Made by a program: the position numbers and the translations under genes
Part shown: positions 26,354 to 41,964 of the stretch, piece after piece
Layout: every line of letters begins with the position of its first letter
Position numbering within the stretch: position 1 is the stretch's first letter
Notes under the pieces: generated by a model
Database searches by the model: none
What the model was told of the DNA's origin: nothing
The model's input: only the letters and a program-made list of their open reading frames with translations
From: Sapria himalayana
Lineage: Eukaryota; Streptophyta; Magnoliopsida; Malpighiales; Rafflesiaceae
Assembly: GCA_029783825.1 (NCBI GenBank)
Contig: JAREIK010010268.1
Coordinates: 97,512 to 161,511 of the forward strand
Length of the DNA stretch: 64,000 bases
Direction: 5' to 3'

Positions 26354-29300
26354 ATTTATCTATCTATCTATTTATTTAGCTATCTATATATTTATCTATC
26401 TATCTATCTATCTCTCTATCTGCCTAATTGTTTATTTATCTATCAATCTTTCTTTCTTTCTATTTTTCAATATTTCTAACTCGTTATGTATCTATATGTC
26501 TATCTATATATCTATCAAACAATCAATCAATCAATATGTTTATCTATTTATCTATATATTAGTCTATATATTTAATTATCTATCTATTTGTTTGTCTATC
26601 AATCTATATATCTAACTATCTATTTATATATCTCTTTATCTATCTATCTATCTATCTGTCTGGATATCTATCTATCTATCTTTATATTTATTTATCTATC
26701 TTTATAAGTGTCTTTGTATTTATCTTTCTATCTATCTCTATAACTCTCTATCTATCAAACTATTTGTCTATCTATCATTCTATCAATTGATTTATCTATA
26801 TATATATATATATATATATATCTATCTATCTTTCTCTCTAACTTTCTGTCTATCTTTCTATCTTCCTATTTGTATATCTATCTATATTTCTAACTATTTA
26901 TATTTTTGTCTATCTATCAATCTATATATCTATCTATCTCTATACCTATATATCTATCTGTCTATCTAGCTATATATCTGTCTATTTGTCTGTCTATTTG
27001 TGTATCTTTTTATATGTCTATCTATTTATCTTTCTAAGTGTCTATCTTTCTATGTATGTATGTATGTATCTATCTATCTATATGTCTATTTGTCAATCAA
27101 TCAATATATCTATTTGTCTCTCTGGTAATCTATCAATCTATCTATCTGTATATCAATATATATATATCCATCTATCTAACTATATAACTAACTAACTATC
27201 TATCTATCGATTTGTATATCTATCTATATGTGTATTAATTATCTATCTATCTATCTATATATCTATATATGTATCTGTCTATCTTTCTATTTCTATATTT
27301 ATCTATTTATCAATATATCTATCTAACTTTCTTTCTATCTGTATAGTTGTCAATCTATAAATATGTCTATGTGCATATATGTCTATCTATCTATGTATCT
27401 AAATATCTATCTGTCGATTTTCCTATCCATCTATATGGATATTTGACTTTTTGTCTATATGAATAACTATCTATTTTTCTATCTACCTATCTGCTTATCT
27501 ATCTCTGTGCCTATCTATCTATTTGTTTATCTATTTATCTATCTATTTATATCTCTATCTATCTATCTACTATGTGTGTAAGTGTCTATGTATTTATCTA
27601 TTGATATATCTATCGATATATCTATCTATCTTTTTATCTATCTATCTGTCTATCTATATATCTATTAATGTATATATCTATTTATCTACCTATTTGTTTA
27701 TATATCTATCTATCTATATTTCTAGATAGATAGATATGTCTATCTGTTTGTCTGTTTATCTTTCTATATTTATATTTATATACTTGTCTATATGTCTATC
27801 TATGTATCTATAAATCTATTTATCTATCTACCTATATGTATATCTATATGTCTATATATATATATATATATATATATCTATTTTTTTATCTTTTTTTACA
27901 CTCTCTATCTACCTAATTATCTATTTATCAATCTATCTATATTTTTATTTATGTATCTTTCTATCTCGCTATCTATCTATCTATCATTCTTTATTTCTAG
28001 CCATCTATCTATATGCCTATCTATCTATCTTTCCATGTGTCTAAGTATCTATCTATTTTTCAATATATCTTTTATCTATCGATATATCTATCTATATATC
28101 TATCTCTCAATTTGTCTATCTATTATTCTCTCTATATTTCTATCTATCTCTCTATATTTCTATCTATCTATATAATCTATCTCTCTTTTTCTGTCTATCT
28201 GTCGATTTTTGTATCTATTTATCAATTTTTGTATTTATCTATCAATTTTTGTATCTATCTACTATCTATCTATCTTTCTATCTATTTATCTATATATCTA
28301 TCTATCAATATTTAAATTTTTATATTTGCCTATCTATCTTACTATCTATTTGTCTATCTATCTATCTACCTGTATATCTATATCTTTAGTTTTCTATTAG
28401 TATATCACTTTATCTATCTAGCTATCTATCAATTAGGATATTTATTTATTTGTCTATCTATCTATTTACCTATGTATCTATCTATCTGCATCTATATCTA
28501 TCTAGCTATTAGTCTATCTACCTATTTGTTTATTTAACTATCTCTCAAAGTTTTTTTGTATATCTATATATTTGTCTATCTATTTATTTCTCTAAAGCAT
28601 TTTGTCTATCTATATATTTGTGTAATTGTCTGACTATCTTTCTTTATAATTTAGTCACTATCTTTCTATCTAATTTAGTAAGTATCTTTCTATATATCAG
28701 TCTATTAGTCATTCTATCTATCTATTAATCTGTTTATCAGTCTATCTATCTACATGATATTTTATCTATCTGTATATTAGTCTATCAGTCTATCAATCTA
28801 TAAGGCTACCTGTCTATCTATGTTTTTGTCTATCTATCTAAATATCCAACTATTTATGTATCTTTCTATATATTTGCCTATCATCTAATTGTCTATATAT
28901 CTCTCTATATATATGCCCATCAATCTATCTATCTAAATGTCAATATATCTTTTTATCTATCTATATTTCTTTCTAACTATGTCTATTAATTTGTCTATTA
29001 ATATCTCTATTAATTTATCTCTATCTATTTCTTTATAATAGATAGGCTAATCTATCTCTCTATCTATTTATATGTCTATTAATTTGTCTATCTATCTATC
29101 GATGGATCTTTCTGTCTATATATCTGTCAATCTATATGTTTATTTGTTTGTTTAGTTGTTAATCTATTTGTTTATCTATATGTTTATCTATCTATCTATC
29201 TATCTTAATGTCAATCTATCTATCTATCTAGGTGTCTATCTATCTATTTATCTATTTATATATTTTTCTATCTATCCTACTATTTATTTATCCATCTATT

Positions 29301-32300
29301 TATATATCTATCTGTATATCTATCTATCTATCTATCTAGGTGTCTATCCATCCTTCAATCTATCTATTTGTCTATCTGTATATCTATCTGTCTGTATATC
29401 TCTTTGTCTCTATGTCTATCAATCTATCTATCTATTAGTCATTCTAATTGTCTAATTATTTGTCTATCTAGCTTTCTGTCTGTCTATCTTTATATATGTC
29501 TATCTTTCTGTCGATCTATCCTTTTACCTATCTCTCTATCTATTTGTCTATCTATCTGTCTATATATTTGTCTATCTCTATCTATTTGTTTGTCTTTTTG
29601 TCTATCTATTTATTAGCCTATCTATTTATATATCTATCTTTCTTTCTTTCTATCTGTCTATCTATCTATCTATCTATATTTTTCTCTATTTCTATATCTA
29701 TCTATCTATTTGTCAGTCAATATATCAATCAATCTATCTATCTATATATCTTTTATTTATATGTCTATTGATCTTTCGATTTATCTATCTACTAATTTAT
29801 ATATCAATCTATGTATATATGTTTATATCTATCTATCAATCTATATGTAAATCTATTTGTATATCTATCTATCAATCTATTTGTCTAGCTATCTATTTGT
29901 CTATAGATCTATCCATCTTTCTATCTATCTATCTAATATTCAAACTATTTTTCAATCAATCAATCTATCAATCTATCTATCTATCTATATGTCCATCATA
30001 TATATCTATCTGTGTAACATTTTGTCTAACTATCTATCTTTCAAAATATCTTTTGATTTATCTATCAATCTTTTTATCTAACTATCTATCATTCATCTGT
30101 CTATCTATCTATCTATCTTTTTAGAATTTAGTCTATGTCTCTGTCTATAAATCTTTTTATCAATTTGTCTATCAATCAATATATCAATCTGTATATTAAT
30201 CTATCTATCATTATATATATCACTCTTTCTATCATTGTGCATATCAATCTCTCTATCTACCTACCTATCTATCAATCTATCTAACTATCTGCTAATCTAT
30301 CTATATATCTTTCTATTTGTCTATCTAACTTTTTATCAATCCATCTACCTTTTTGTCTCTCTATCATTCTATTTATCTATTTAACTATTTATCTATCTAT
30401 ACAACTCTCTTTCTTTCTATGTATCTATCTTTTATATGTCTATCTTTCCATCAATCTATTTGTCTATCTTTCTTTCTATCTATTTTTCTGTCGATCTGTG
30501 TTTCTATATTTTTTTCTATCTATTTGTATATCAATCTATCTGTCTATCTGTCTATCTTTTTCTATCTCTTTGTCTATCTCTTTGTCTATGAATCTGACTA
30601 TCTATCTATCTATTTGTTTTTCTATCTATTTATCTATCTTCATATCTCTATGTCAATTTATTTTCTATATTATGTCTATCTATTTGTTTATCTATCTGTC
30701 TATCTATCTATCTATCTATTTATCTATCTATTTATCTACCTATCTATCTATCTTTCTTTCTTTTTATTTATTTATATGTCTATCTATCTATCTATCTACT
30801 TATCTATCTATCTATTTATCTATTATCCATCTATTTATTTGACTATCTATCTATATATCTAAATGTATATCTATATGTCTATCTATCTATCTATCTTATG
30901 TCTTTCTATATGTCTATATTTCTATCTATTTTTTATCTATCTATTTACCTATCTATTTATCCATCTATCTATATATCATTCTATCTACCTATGTATATGT
31001 CGATCAATATGCCTATCTATCTATCTATATATCTGTCTATTTATTTGTTTATCTATATGTCTATCAATATGTATATCTATCTGACCATCTATCTATCTAT
31101 TTTTATCTATCTATCTATCTATCTATCAGTCTATCTATCTCTCTATCTATTTGTCTATCTATCTATCTATCTCTTGATATATCTATATGCGAGTCTTTCT
31201 ATTTGTCTAACTATCTATCTATCTATTTGTGTATCAATATATCTATCTATCTATTTATCTATCTATCTGTCAATATATTTGTCTATCTATTTATCTATCT
31301 ATTTATCTATCTATCGATCTATTTGTGTGGCTATCTATTTTTATATCTATCTTACAATCTATCTATCTATCTGTATATCAATTTGTCTATTTATTTATCT
31401 ATATATCTATCTAATTATAGAACTTTTTGTCTATTTAATGACTATCTATCTATCTATTTATCTATATATCTATCTATTATTTTGTGTATCAATCTATCTC
31501 TCTATATGTCTATATTTATGTATATCTTATGTCTATCAATCTATGCATTTATCTATATATATATATATATATATATTATCTATCTATCTATTTATCTATC
31601 TATCTATTTATCTGTCTATCTATATTTTCTATTTAGTTCTCTATCTATCTATCTATATATCTATGTATAAATCAATCTATCAATTTATCTTTCTATCTAT
31701 TTATCTATCTATCTATCTATCTATCGATTTGTCTATCGATCTATTTATTTATCTAACTATTCTCTATCTATTTTTCTATCTATATATCTATCTATCAAAA
31801 TATCTAAAAATTTATTTGTCTATATATATATATATAATATCTTTCTCTCTCTATCTATCTTTCTATATGTCTATCTATCTGTCTATTTATATGTATATCA
31901 ATCTATCATTATAGCTATCTATATATCTATCTATTTATTTGTTTATCTATTTATCTATCTATTTGTATATCTATATGTCTATCTATCTATTTATCTATGT
32001 ATCTATTTTTGTGTCTATAGATCAATCAATCAATCTGTCTATATGTCCATCTATCTATCTTTCTATCTATCTATCTATCTATCTATCTATATATTTCACT
32101 ATCTATCTACCTATCTATCTATCTATATATCTGCCTTCTATCTATCTATCTAGCTGTCCATTTATAAGTCTATCTATTTATCTATCTATATTTCTTTCGA
32201 TTTATCTATCTATATTTCTTTCTTTCTAACTAACTATCTATATATCTATTTATTTAACTATCTATATATTTGTCTATCTATTATATATATATATATATAT

Positions 32301-34960
32301 CTATCTATTTATCAATCTATCTATGTGTCTATATGTCTATCTATTTATATATTTATCTGTCTATCAATCTATCTATCAATAAATCTATCTATTTGTCTAT
32401 CAATCTGTCTATCAATATATCTATCTATCTATTTTTCAATTTGTCTATGAATCTATCTATCTATCTGTCTATCAATCTATATAACAATCTAATTATCAAA
32501 ATGTCTATTAATTTGTCAATCAATCAATCATCAATCAATCTATCTATCTATATATGTGTTTATCTTTCTATGTAAATATATATTTATCTATCTATATATC
32601 TATATATTTTTAAATCTACCTATCGACCTATCTCACTATTTGTCTATCTATCTGTGTATTATTCTCTCTATCAATCTATCTTTTAATAACTCTACCAATC
32701 TATCTATCAATCTTTCTATCTATTTTTCAACCTATTAGTTTATCAATCAATCAATCTATTCTTCTCTCTATATATCTATCTTTCTATTTGTCCATTTATT
32801 TGTCTATCTATATGTCAATCTTTCTATTTATCTTCCTATCTATCTGTCTATTTATCTATCAGTCTATATGTCTATAGATCTGTATGTCTATCTATTTGTC
32901 TATATGTCTTTTTATCTTTGCATCTATATGTATGTCTATATGTCTATCTAAATGTTTATTTATCTGTGTATTTATCTGTCTATATGTCTATCTTTAATCT
33001 ATCTATCTATATGTGTATCTATCTTTCTATCTATCTTTTGTCTATCTTTATGTCTATATGCCTATCTATATATGTGTCTATCTATCTGATGATAAATCTA
33101 TCAATGTGTCTATCTATCTATCTATCTTTCATTCTATCAATATGTCAGTCTATATGTCTATCTACTTGCATGTATATATGTCTATCTATAGGTGTGTCTA
33201 TCAATCAATCTATCAATCTATCTATCTATCTTTTTTTCTATCAGTTTAATTGTCTAGTCTATCTATTTGTCTATATATCTACCAATCTATATGTCTATAT
33301 CTATCTATGTAAATATTTTTCTATCTATCTATCTATTTATCTATCTCTCAATCTATGTGGCTACCTATTTGTCTGTCAATCTGTCTATTAGTTGCTCTTT
33401 CCATATTTCTGTCTATCTATTTATTTATATGTCTATCTATATGTCAATCTATCCATCAATCAAACTATCTATCTATATGTTTTTATATCTATTTGTCTGT
33501 CTGTCTATTTATCTCTCTGTCTGTCTATCTATGTTTCTATCTATATATCTATCTGTCTATGTATCTATCTATGAATCTATCTATGTGTTTATCTATGTAC
33601 CTGTATATCTTTCCATCTATATGTGTGTTTATTAGTCTGTCTATCTATCTTACTATATGTCTATATATTTATCTTTCTTTCTTTCTTTCTCTTTGTCATT
33701 AAATCTATATATCTAGCTATCTAACTATATGTGTATCTTTCAATATATCTATCTATATATGTATATATCTATATATCTATATATCTATATATTTTATATA
33801 TTTCTACCTATTTTATTATCAATTTTTTGTCTAACTATCTATATTTCTAAATATCTATTTATAAATATATAAAAATGGTGTATATTTTTGTCTATCTATT
33901 TATATATCTCATTATCTATATGTCTATCAATTTGTCTATCTATCTATATATCTATTTATCTATATAGCTCTTAATCAATTTATATATGTATATATCAATT
34001 TATCTATCAATCTATATATAAATATATTTATCAATCTATATATCAATCTATCTATCAATATGTTTATCAATCTATCTATCGATCTGTATATCTATCTGTT
34101 AATCTATATATCTATCTGTCTGTCTCTCTATATGTCTGTGTATCTATCTATCAATTTGTTTATTGATTGATCTATCTATCTATCTATATATCTATCAATC
34201 TATCTTTCTATTTATATGTCTATATATTTGTCTATCTTTCTATATATCTATCTATATGTTCATCTATTTGTTTGCCTATTTGTCTATATATCTGCAAGTC
34301 TATTTTTTCTCTATCTGCATGTCTATGTCTATATATTTTTATATCTATCTATCTATCTATTAATTTATATATTGGCCTATCATCTATCTATTTATCTTTC
34401 TATCTGTCTATCTATCTATCTATATATCTATCTATCCATCTCTTTGTCAGTCTATTTGTCTATCTATCTATCTGTCTATCTATAGTTTATCTTTCTAAGT
34501 ATCTATCTATCTATTGATCTTTCTATTTGTCCATTTATGTGTCTATTTGTATATTTTTTTATTTGTCTAACAATATATCAATCTATTTATTTTATATATC
34601 TATTTATTTTACTATCTATCTGTCTATCTATCTAGTCTATATATCCGTATATCTATTTTTCTATCTATTTTCTATCTATTTGTCTCTCTATCTATATATC
34701 TATCTAATTGTCTATATATATATATATATCTATCTATCTACCTATCTATGTATCTATCTATTTCTCTATATATCTATATATCTATATATCTATCGGTCTA
34801 TCTATCTATATGCCTATCTAACTATCTATCTATATGTCTATCTATCTATCTATCTATCTATTTATCAGTTTATGTATCTATCTATATATCTATATGTCTA
34901 TCTTTCTGTCTATATGTCTATCAATCAATCTTCTATCTATCTATCTATCTATCTGCCTAT

Positions 34961-35497
34961 CAATCTCTCTCTCTCACAATCATTTTGTCTATTTATCTAT
35001 CTATATATCTATCTGTCTGTCTATCTATCTGTGTATCTATCTACCTTTCTATCTATATGTTTATCTATATATATCTCTATCAGTCTATCTATCTATCTAT
35101 CTATCTATATCTATCTAATTGCCTATATATATCTATGTATCTTTATATTTCTCTATATATCTATATATCTATCGGTCTATCTATTTATATGTCTATCTAT
35201 CTATTTATCAGTCTTTGTATCTATCTATCTATCTATCTATATGTCTATCTATCATTCAATAAATCTTTCTATCTATCTATTTGTCTGTCAATCTCTCTCT
35301 CTCTCAAGCTATTTGTCTATCTATCTATCTGTCTGTCTGTCTATCTGTCTGTTTGTGTATCTATCTATCTTTCTATCTATCTGTTTGTCTATCTATATGT
35401 CTATCGGTCTATCTATCTATATATCTATATGTCTAACTATCTATCTATATTTATATCTATGTGTTTATTTATCTCTATATCGTTCTATCTAGCAATT

Positions 35498-35528
<31 letters not shown>

Positions 35529-36319
35529 CTATTTATCTATCTATCTATTTTACCATCGATCTGTCAATATATCTTTCTATCTATCTATCTCTTTATCTAT
35601 CTCTATATCTATATATATCTATCTATCTATCAATTTTTCTATTTATTTATCTATCTATCTATCTATTTAACTATCAAACTAACTATCTATATGTATATCG
35701 ATATGTCTACATATCTATCTTTTGGTCTATCAATTTGTCTATCTATAAATAAATAAATAAATAAATCTATATCCATCTGTCTGTCTATCTATATATTTAT
35801 CTATCTATTTGCATATCTATTATTCATTATATCTTTCTATTTGACTATCTATATATCTATATATCTATATATCTATCTATCTATCTATTAATCTAATCTT
35901 TTGGGTTATATATCTATTTATATATCTGTATATATGTGTTTCAATCTATTTTTATCTATCTACATGTTTATCTATCTATAATTTTATCTATCTTTCTATC
36001 AATTTGTCTATCTATCTATTTATCTATCTATCTACCTATCTATCTTTTAATTTTTGTTTATGTCTCTCTTTCTAACTATCTATCTATCTAACTTTCAATA
36101 TGTCTATCATCTATCTATAAATCAATTTATCATTATATTTATTAATCTGTCTTAAATTTTGTTTATAAATAGATTTAGTAATCTATTTATCTACTATCTA
36201 TCTATCTATTTATTTATCTATCTATCTATTTATTTATTTATCTATCTATATGTATCATTATGTCTGTTTTCTATCTATTTGTCTCTCTATCTTTCTATCT
36301 ATCTATCTATCTATCTAAC

Positions 36320-36358
<39 letters not shown>

Positions 36359-37620
36359 ATCTATTTATCTATCTATTTATCTATTTATTTATCTATTTAT
36401 TTATCTACCTATTTATGTATCTATCTATTTCTCAATATATCTATATATCTATCAGTCAATCTATCTATATGTCTATCTATCTATGTATCTATCTATATGT
36501 CTATCTATCTATCTATTTATCAGTCTATTTATCTTTCTATCTATATGTCTATCTTTCTATATTTATGTCTGTCTATATATCAATCAATCTTTCTATCTAT
36601 TTGTATATCAATCTCTCTCTCTCTCAATATATTTTTCTATCTATCTATCTATCTAACTATATGTCTATCTGAGTGTCTTTGTATCTATCTATCTTACTAT
36701 CTATCTATTTGTCTATCAATATGTTTATCGGTCTATCTATCTATCTATATATCTATATGTCTAATTATCTATTTATCTTTATATCTATGTTTATTTATCT
36801 GTCTATCTTTCTATCTAGCAAGTTATCTATTTATCTATTTATCTATCTATCTATTTGACCATCGATCTGTCAATATATCTCTCTATTTTCTATCTCTCTC
36901 TGATCTCTCTATCTATATTTCTATCAATTTGTCCATTTATTTTTCTATCTATCTATCTAGCTATCGATTTAACTATCAAACTTAATATCTATATGTCTAT
37001 CTATCTATCTATCTTTTCGGTTTATCTATATGTCTATCTATATGTCTATCTATAAATCATTCAATCAATCAATCTATCTATATCTATATGTCGGTCTGTA
37101 TATATATTTATCTATCTATCTGCCTATCTATTATTCATTATATCTTTCTATTTGACTATCTATCTACCTATATATATATCTATCTATCTATCTATATTTC
37201 TTTCTTTCTATCTTTTTGTTTATATATATATATATATATATATTTGTATATATGTGTTTCTATCTATTTTTGTCTATTTGCATGTCTATCTATCTATCAA
37301 TTTGTCTATCTATCTACCTATCTATCTTTCAATTTGTCTCTATATCTCTCTTATCTATCATTCTATATTTATCATTCTATATACCTACCTACCTATCTAT
37401 CTACCTACCTACCTATCTATTTATTTATCTACCTAATAAATTTTTAAATATCATTCTATATATCAATCAATCTATCATTATGTCTATTTTTTATCTATGT
37501 ATCAATCAATCTATCTATCTATCTATCTCTCAATCTATCTATCATCTATCTATCATTCTATTTATTAATCTGTCTTAAATTATGTCTATAAATGGATCTA
37601 GTAATTTGATTATCTACTAT
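34961..37620. repeat. Higher-order duplication in the TCTA array, period about 1.3-1.4 kb
   Basis: Several unusual words recur in the same order. CAATCTCTCTCTCTCTCA occurs at 35289 and 36609 (an earlier relative at 34961). ACCATCGATCTGTCAATATA occurs at 35552 and 36858. TATTCATTATATCTTTC occurs at 35821 and 37132. ATTAATCTGTCTTAAATT occurs at 36141 and 37564. The spacings are 1320, 1306, 1311 and 1423 bp. This shows that a unit above 1 kb was duplicated after the tetranucleotides had diverged. Confidence 0.8.
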
Positions 37621-38519
37621 ATATCTATCTATTTATTTATATATCTGTCTATATGTATGTCTATCTATCTGTCTATCTATTTGTCATTCTATCTATCTAT
37701 CTATGTTTGTCTGTCTATCTATTTGTCTATCTATCTATCTATATACTAATCTATCTATCTATCTAACAATTTGTCTATAAATTTGTCTATCAATCTATCT
37801 ATTTTTGTATCAATCAAACTATATATCTCTTTTTCTATCTATCTATCTGTATGTCTGTCTATCAGTAGGTCTGTCTATTTACCTATCTATTTATCTATCT
37901 GTCTGTCTATATGTCTGCATATCTATGTGGCTATATGTTTGTCTATTAATCTATTTATCTATAGATTTATCTATCTCTTTATCTATCTATCTATCTATAT
38001 ATCAATCTATCTAACTGACTACTGTCTATAAAAGTATATGTATATTTTTTAATCATTTTGTTTGTGTATTTGTCTATTTATTTGTCTATGTATCTATCTG
38101 TCTATCCGTCTATCTATCTATTTTTCTATATATTTATTTATATGTCTATCTATCTTTGATCTATCTATCTATCTATCTAACTAACTATCTATCTGTCTAA
38201 TTATTTGTGTGTATATATGTATATCTATATGTCTGTCTATCTATCTATTTTTATATCTATCTATATATTTATCTATCTATCTATATATTTGTGAATATAT
38301 CTTTCTATCTACATGTCTTTTTATCTATATGTATATCTATCTATTTATTTATCGATCTATCTATATGTTTATCTTTTTGATTATATGTCTAACTATGTAT
38401 CTATCTATTTGTATATCTATCTATCATTCATTCTTTCTTTCTTTTTATCTATCTATCTTTCTTTCTATATATTTGTCATTCTTTCTTTTTAATTATCTAT
38501 CAATCTGTCTGTCTATATA

Positions 38520-38942
38520 TTTGTCTATGTATCTGTTTATCTATGTGTCAATATATTTGCAAGTCTATCTTTCTATCTACCTATATGTCTATTTATTTTT
38601 TTATCTATCTCTCTTTATCTATCAATATGTTTATCTATCAGTTTCTCTATATGTTTGTATATATATCTATGTACCAATCTATCTATATATCTATCTATCA
38701 ATCTATCTGTTTATCTATCTATCTAGTTGTCGGTATACTTGTTTAGAATCTTTCTATTTATCTATCTTTCTTTCTATCTGTTTGTCTATCATTTTATTAA
38801 TCTATATATCTATCTATCTGTCTAATTTTCTATCAATCTATTTGTCTATTATTTGTCTATATTTCTATCTATCTGTCTATCTATTTATATAATTACTTAT
38901 CTTACTATATTTATATCTAACTGTCTATCTATCTGTCTATGT

Positions 38943-38984
<42 letters not shown>

Positions 38985-40068
38985 ATCAATCTATCTTATT
39001 ACCATTCTATTTAAAAATTTATCGATCTTTTTGTGTATCTATCTGTCTAAATATCTATCTGTCTAAATATCTATCTACCATTTTGTCTATATATCTCTCT
39101 CAATGTCTATCTATCTTTTTATCTATCTATCTGTATATATATATATATATATATATATTATTTGTCTGTCTATCTATCAGTCTATTTATTTTTCTATATT
39201 TCAAAATATAAGATTATCTTTTTGTCTATGTATATGTATATCGATATATCTATATACAATGCCTACCGGATTTTTTGCCTACATAACTGATTGACTTAGT
39301 GTCTATTTCTCTATATGTGTGTCTGTCTATCTATTTGTCTATTGATTTATCTATCTATTTTTCTTTCTTTCTCTCTTTATATATGTCTAATTATATATAT
39401 ATATCAATTTTCATATCTATCTGTCTATAGAGATATATATATATATATATCTATATCTATTTGACTATCTATATTTATATATATATATCAATCAATCTAT
39501 TTATCTATCTATCTATCTTTCTGGCTATCTTTTTATCTGTCTACTAATTTTCTATTTTACGATCTATCTATATAACTTTTAATCTATCTATCTATCTATC
39601 TATCTATGTGTGTGTGTGTGTGTGTATCTGTCTGTCTATCTATCATTTTATCTATTTGTCAATCTACCTATCTATCAATCAATTAATCAATCTATCTGTC
39701 TATATATCTTTCAATCTATCTTCTTTGAATCTTGTTATGAATCTATCTATAAATCTATCTGCCTATTTATCTATCTTTTTTTATATCTATCTATGTATGT
39801 GTATATCTATTTGTCTATCTATTTATCTATCTTTCAAAATGATATGTATATCTATTTTTCGATCGATATGTCTTTCTATTTATCTATATGTCTATCTATC
39901 TATTTGTCTCTCTATAAATCAATCTTTTAATCTAACTTTAAATCAATATTTATATCTATATATCTATATATGTATGTATCTACTTGTCTATATATATATA
40001 TATATCTATCTATATGTCTATCAAACCATATATATATATATATATATTTGTCTATCTATCTATCTATC

Positions 40069-40135
<67 letters not shown>

Positions 40136-40802
40136 CTATTTTTCTATCTATTAGTATATCTATCTTTCTATCTAATAGTATATCTATTTGTCTATTTATC
40201 TGTCTATCTGTCTATGTATCTTTGTGTATATTTGTCTATGTATCTGTTTATCTATCTATCAATATATTTGCATGTCTATTTGTATTTCTACCTATATGTT
40301 TATTTTTCTATCTATATGTCTTTTTATCTATCAATATGTCTATCTATCTATCTCTCTGTATGTCTGTCTATCTATCTATCTATCAGTCTTTCTGTCTATC
40401 TATCTATATATATATATATCTATTTGTATATCTATATATCTATTTATCTATCTGTTTGTCTATCTATCTTTCTGAATGTCTATATGTCTGTCTAGTTGTC
40501 GGTATACTTGTTTAGAATTTGTCTATCTATCTATCTATCTATCTGTCTATCTCTCTATTTATTTGTCTATCTATCTTTCAATATATAAGATTATCTATTT
40601 ATCTATGTATATGTATAGACATTTATCTATATACATTGCCTACTAGACTTATTGCCTACATAACTAATTGACTTAGTGTCGATTTCTCAATATGTGTGTC
40701 TATCTATATATTTGTCTAATTGTCTATCAACTTGTCTATATATCTATCTATCTTTCTATCTTTATATCTGTCTATCTATTTTTCTATCTATATGTATATC
40801 GA

Positions 40803-40859
<57 letters not shown>

Positions 40860-41300
40860 CTCTCTCTCTCTATCTATCTATCTATTTGACTACCTATATT
40901 TCTATCTATCTATTTATCTATATATATATATATATGTATGTCTGTCTATCTATCAATTTATATATTTTTCAATCTACATATCTATCAATCTATCTATCTA
41001 TCTATCTATAGACCTGTCTATATATCTTTTAATCAATCTATCTATGAATCTTATTATAAATTTATCTATAAATTTGTCTATCTATCTATCTATATATCTA
41101 TCTGCATGTTTATCTATTTATTTTTATATCTATCTATGTATGTGTATATGTATTTATCTATCTATATATCTATCAGTCTAAATGATATATCTAACTATTT
41201 GTCAATCTATATATCTTTCTATATATCTAATTATTTATCTATCATTTATCTATCTTTCTATCTCTATAAACCAATCAATCAATTTATCTTTAAATCTATA
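38520..41300. repeat. Diverged segmental duplication within the array
   Basis: Paired words are TTGTCTATGTATCTGTTTAT at 38521 and 40232, CTAGTTGTCGGTATACTTG at 38723 and 40492, and the island GCCTAC..GCCTACATAACT at 39261 and 40638. The spacings 1711, 1769 and 1377 show a net difference of about 390 bp between the last two markers. Similarity continues to the GAATCTTGTTATGAATC / GAATCTTATTATAAATT pair near 39725 and 41045. Confidence 0.75.
39257..39302. other. Non-repeat island, duplicated at 40634-40682
   Basis: Sequence around GCCTACCGGATTTTTTGCC departs from the tetranucleotide pattern and recurs in diverged form at 40634-40682 (GCCTACTAGACTTATTGCC). Both copies end with TTGACTTAGTGTC before TCTA units resume. 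Its origin is unknown. Confidence 0.6.
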
Positions 41301-41964
41301 TTTATATCTATCTATCTATCTATCTATTTGTCTATCTATATATATATATATCAATCTATCTATCAATCTAACTATCAATCAATTTATCTATATATATTTA
41401 TTTATTTTTCTCTATATATCTATATATCTATTTGTCTATCTATCTGTCTATCTATTTTTCTATCTATCTATCTAACTCTCTATCTATCTATATGTCTATC
41501 AAAATGCCTTTCTTTGTGTCTATCTATCTATCCTTCTATCTATCTATCTATCTATTTATCCTTCTATCTATCTATCTATCTATCTTACTATATATATATA
41601 TATATATCTCTGTTAGTCTATTTATTTATATATATATCAATCTGTCTATCTATTAGTCTCTCTATATGTTTTTTTATGTATATATTTATCTACATATCTA
41701 TCTGTCTAGCAATCTATCTATCATCTATCTAACAATCTATCTATCTGTCTATATATCTTTCTAACTATATGTCTATCTATCTATCTTTATGTATATCTAT
41801 CTATCTATATGTATATCTATCTATCTATATCTCTTACTATCTATGTGTTTATCTATCTTTCTATCTATCTATCTTTCTATCTATCTAACTATCAATTTAT
41901 CTATTAATTTATCTATCAATTTTTCTATTGATATATATATCGATATATTTGTCTATATCTATCA

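Larger units (their letters stand above)
16113..41964. repeat. Large degenerate TCTA (GATA) array, TCTA on plus strand
   Basis: Nearly 26 kb of TCTA/TCTG/TTTA/TCAA units, opposite in orientation to the blocks on either side. It begins inside the TNP2 gene of CACTA copy A and ends at a CACTA-related module at 41965. TA runs, TG runs (23511-23528, 39607-39625) and a few non-array islands are embedded. Longer-range duplications are visible (34961-37620 and 38520-41300). Plus-strand frames stay open for up to about 340 codons because TCTA in any phase gives Ser, Ile, Tyr and Leu codons and no stop; these are not genes. Confidence 0.95.

Noticed and set aside
30898..31914. Long open frames rich in Tyr-Leu-Ser-Ile (up to 338 codons here; many more across the TCTA and GATA arrays)
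   Set aside because: TCTA repeat read in any phase gives only Ser, Ile, Tyr and Leu codons and no stop, while the other strand gives TAG in all phases. Frames overlap in several phases and follow the repeat orientation, so they are compositional artefacts.
16113..41964. CRISPR-like array
   Set aside because: The repeats are 4-bp units with no spacers, in a plant transposon context.
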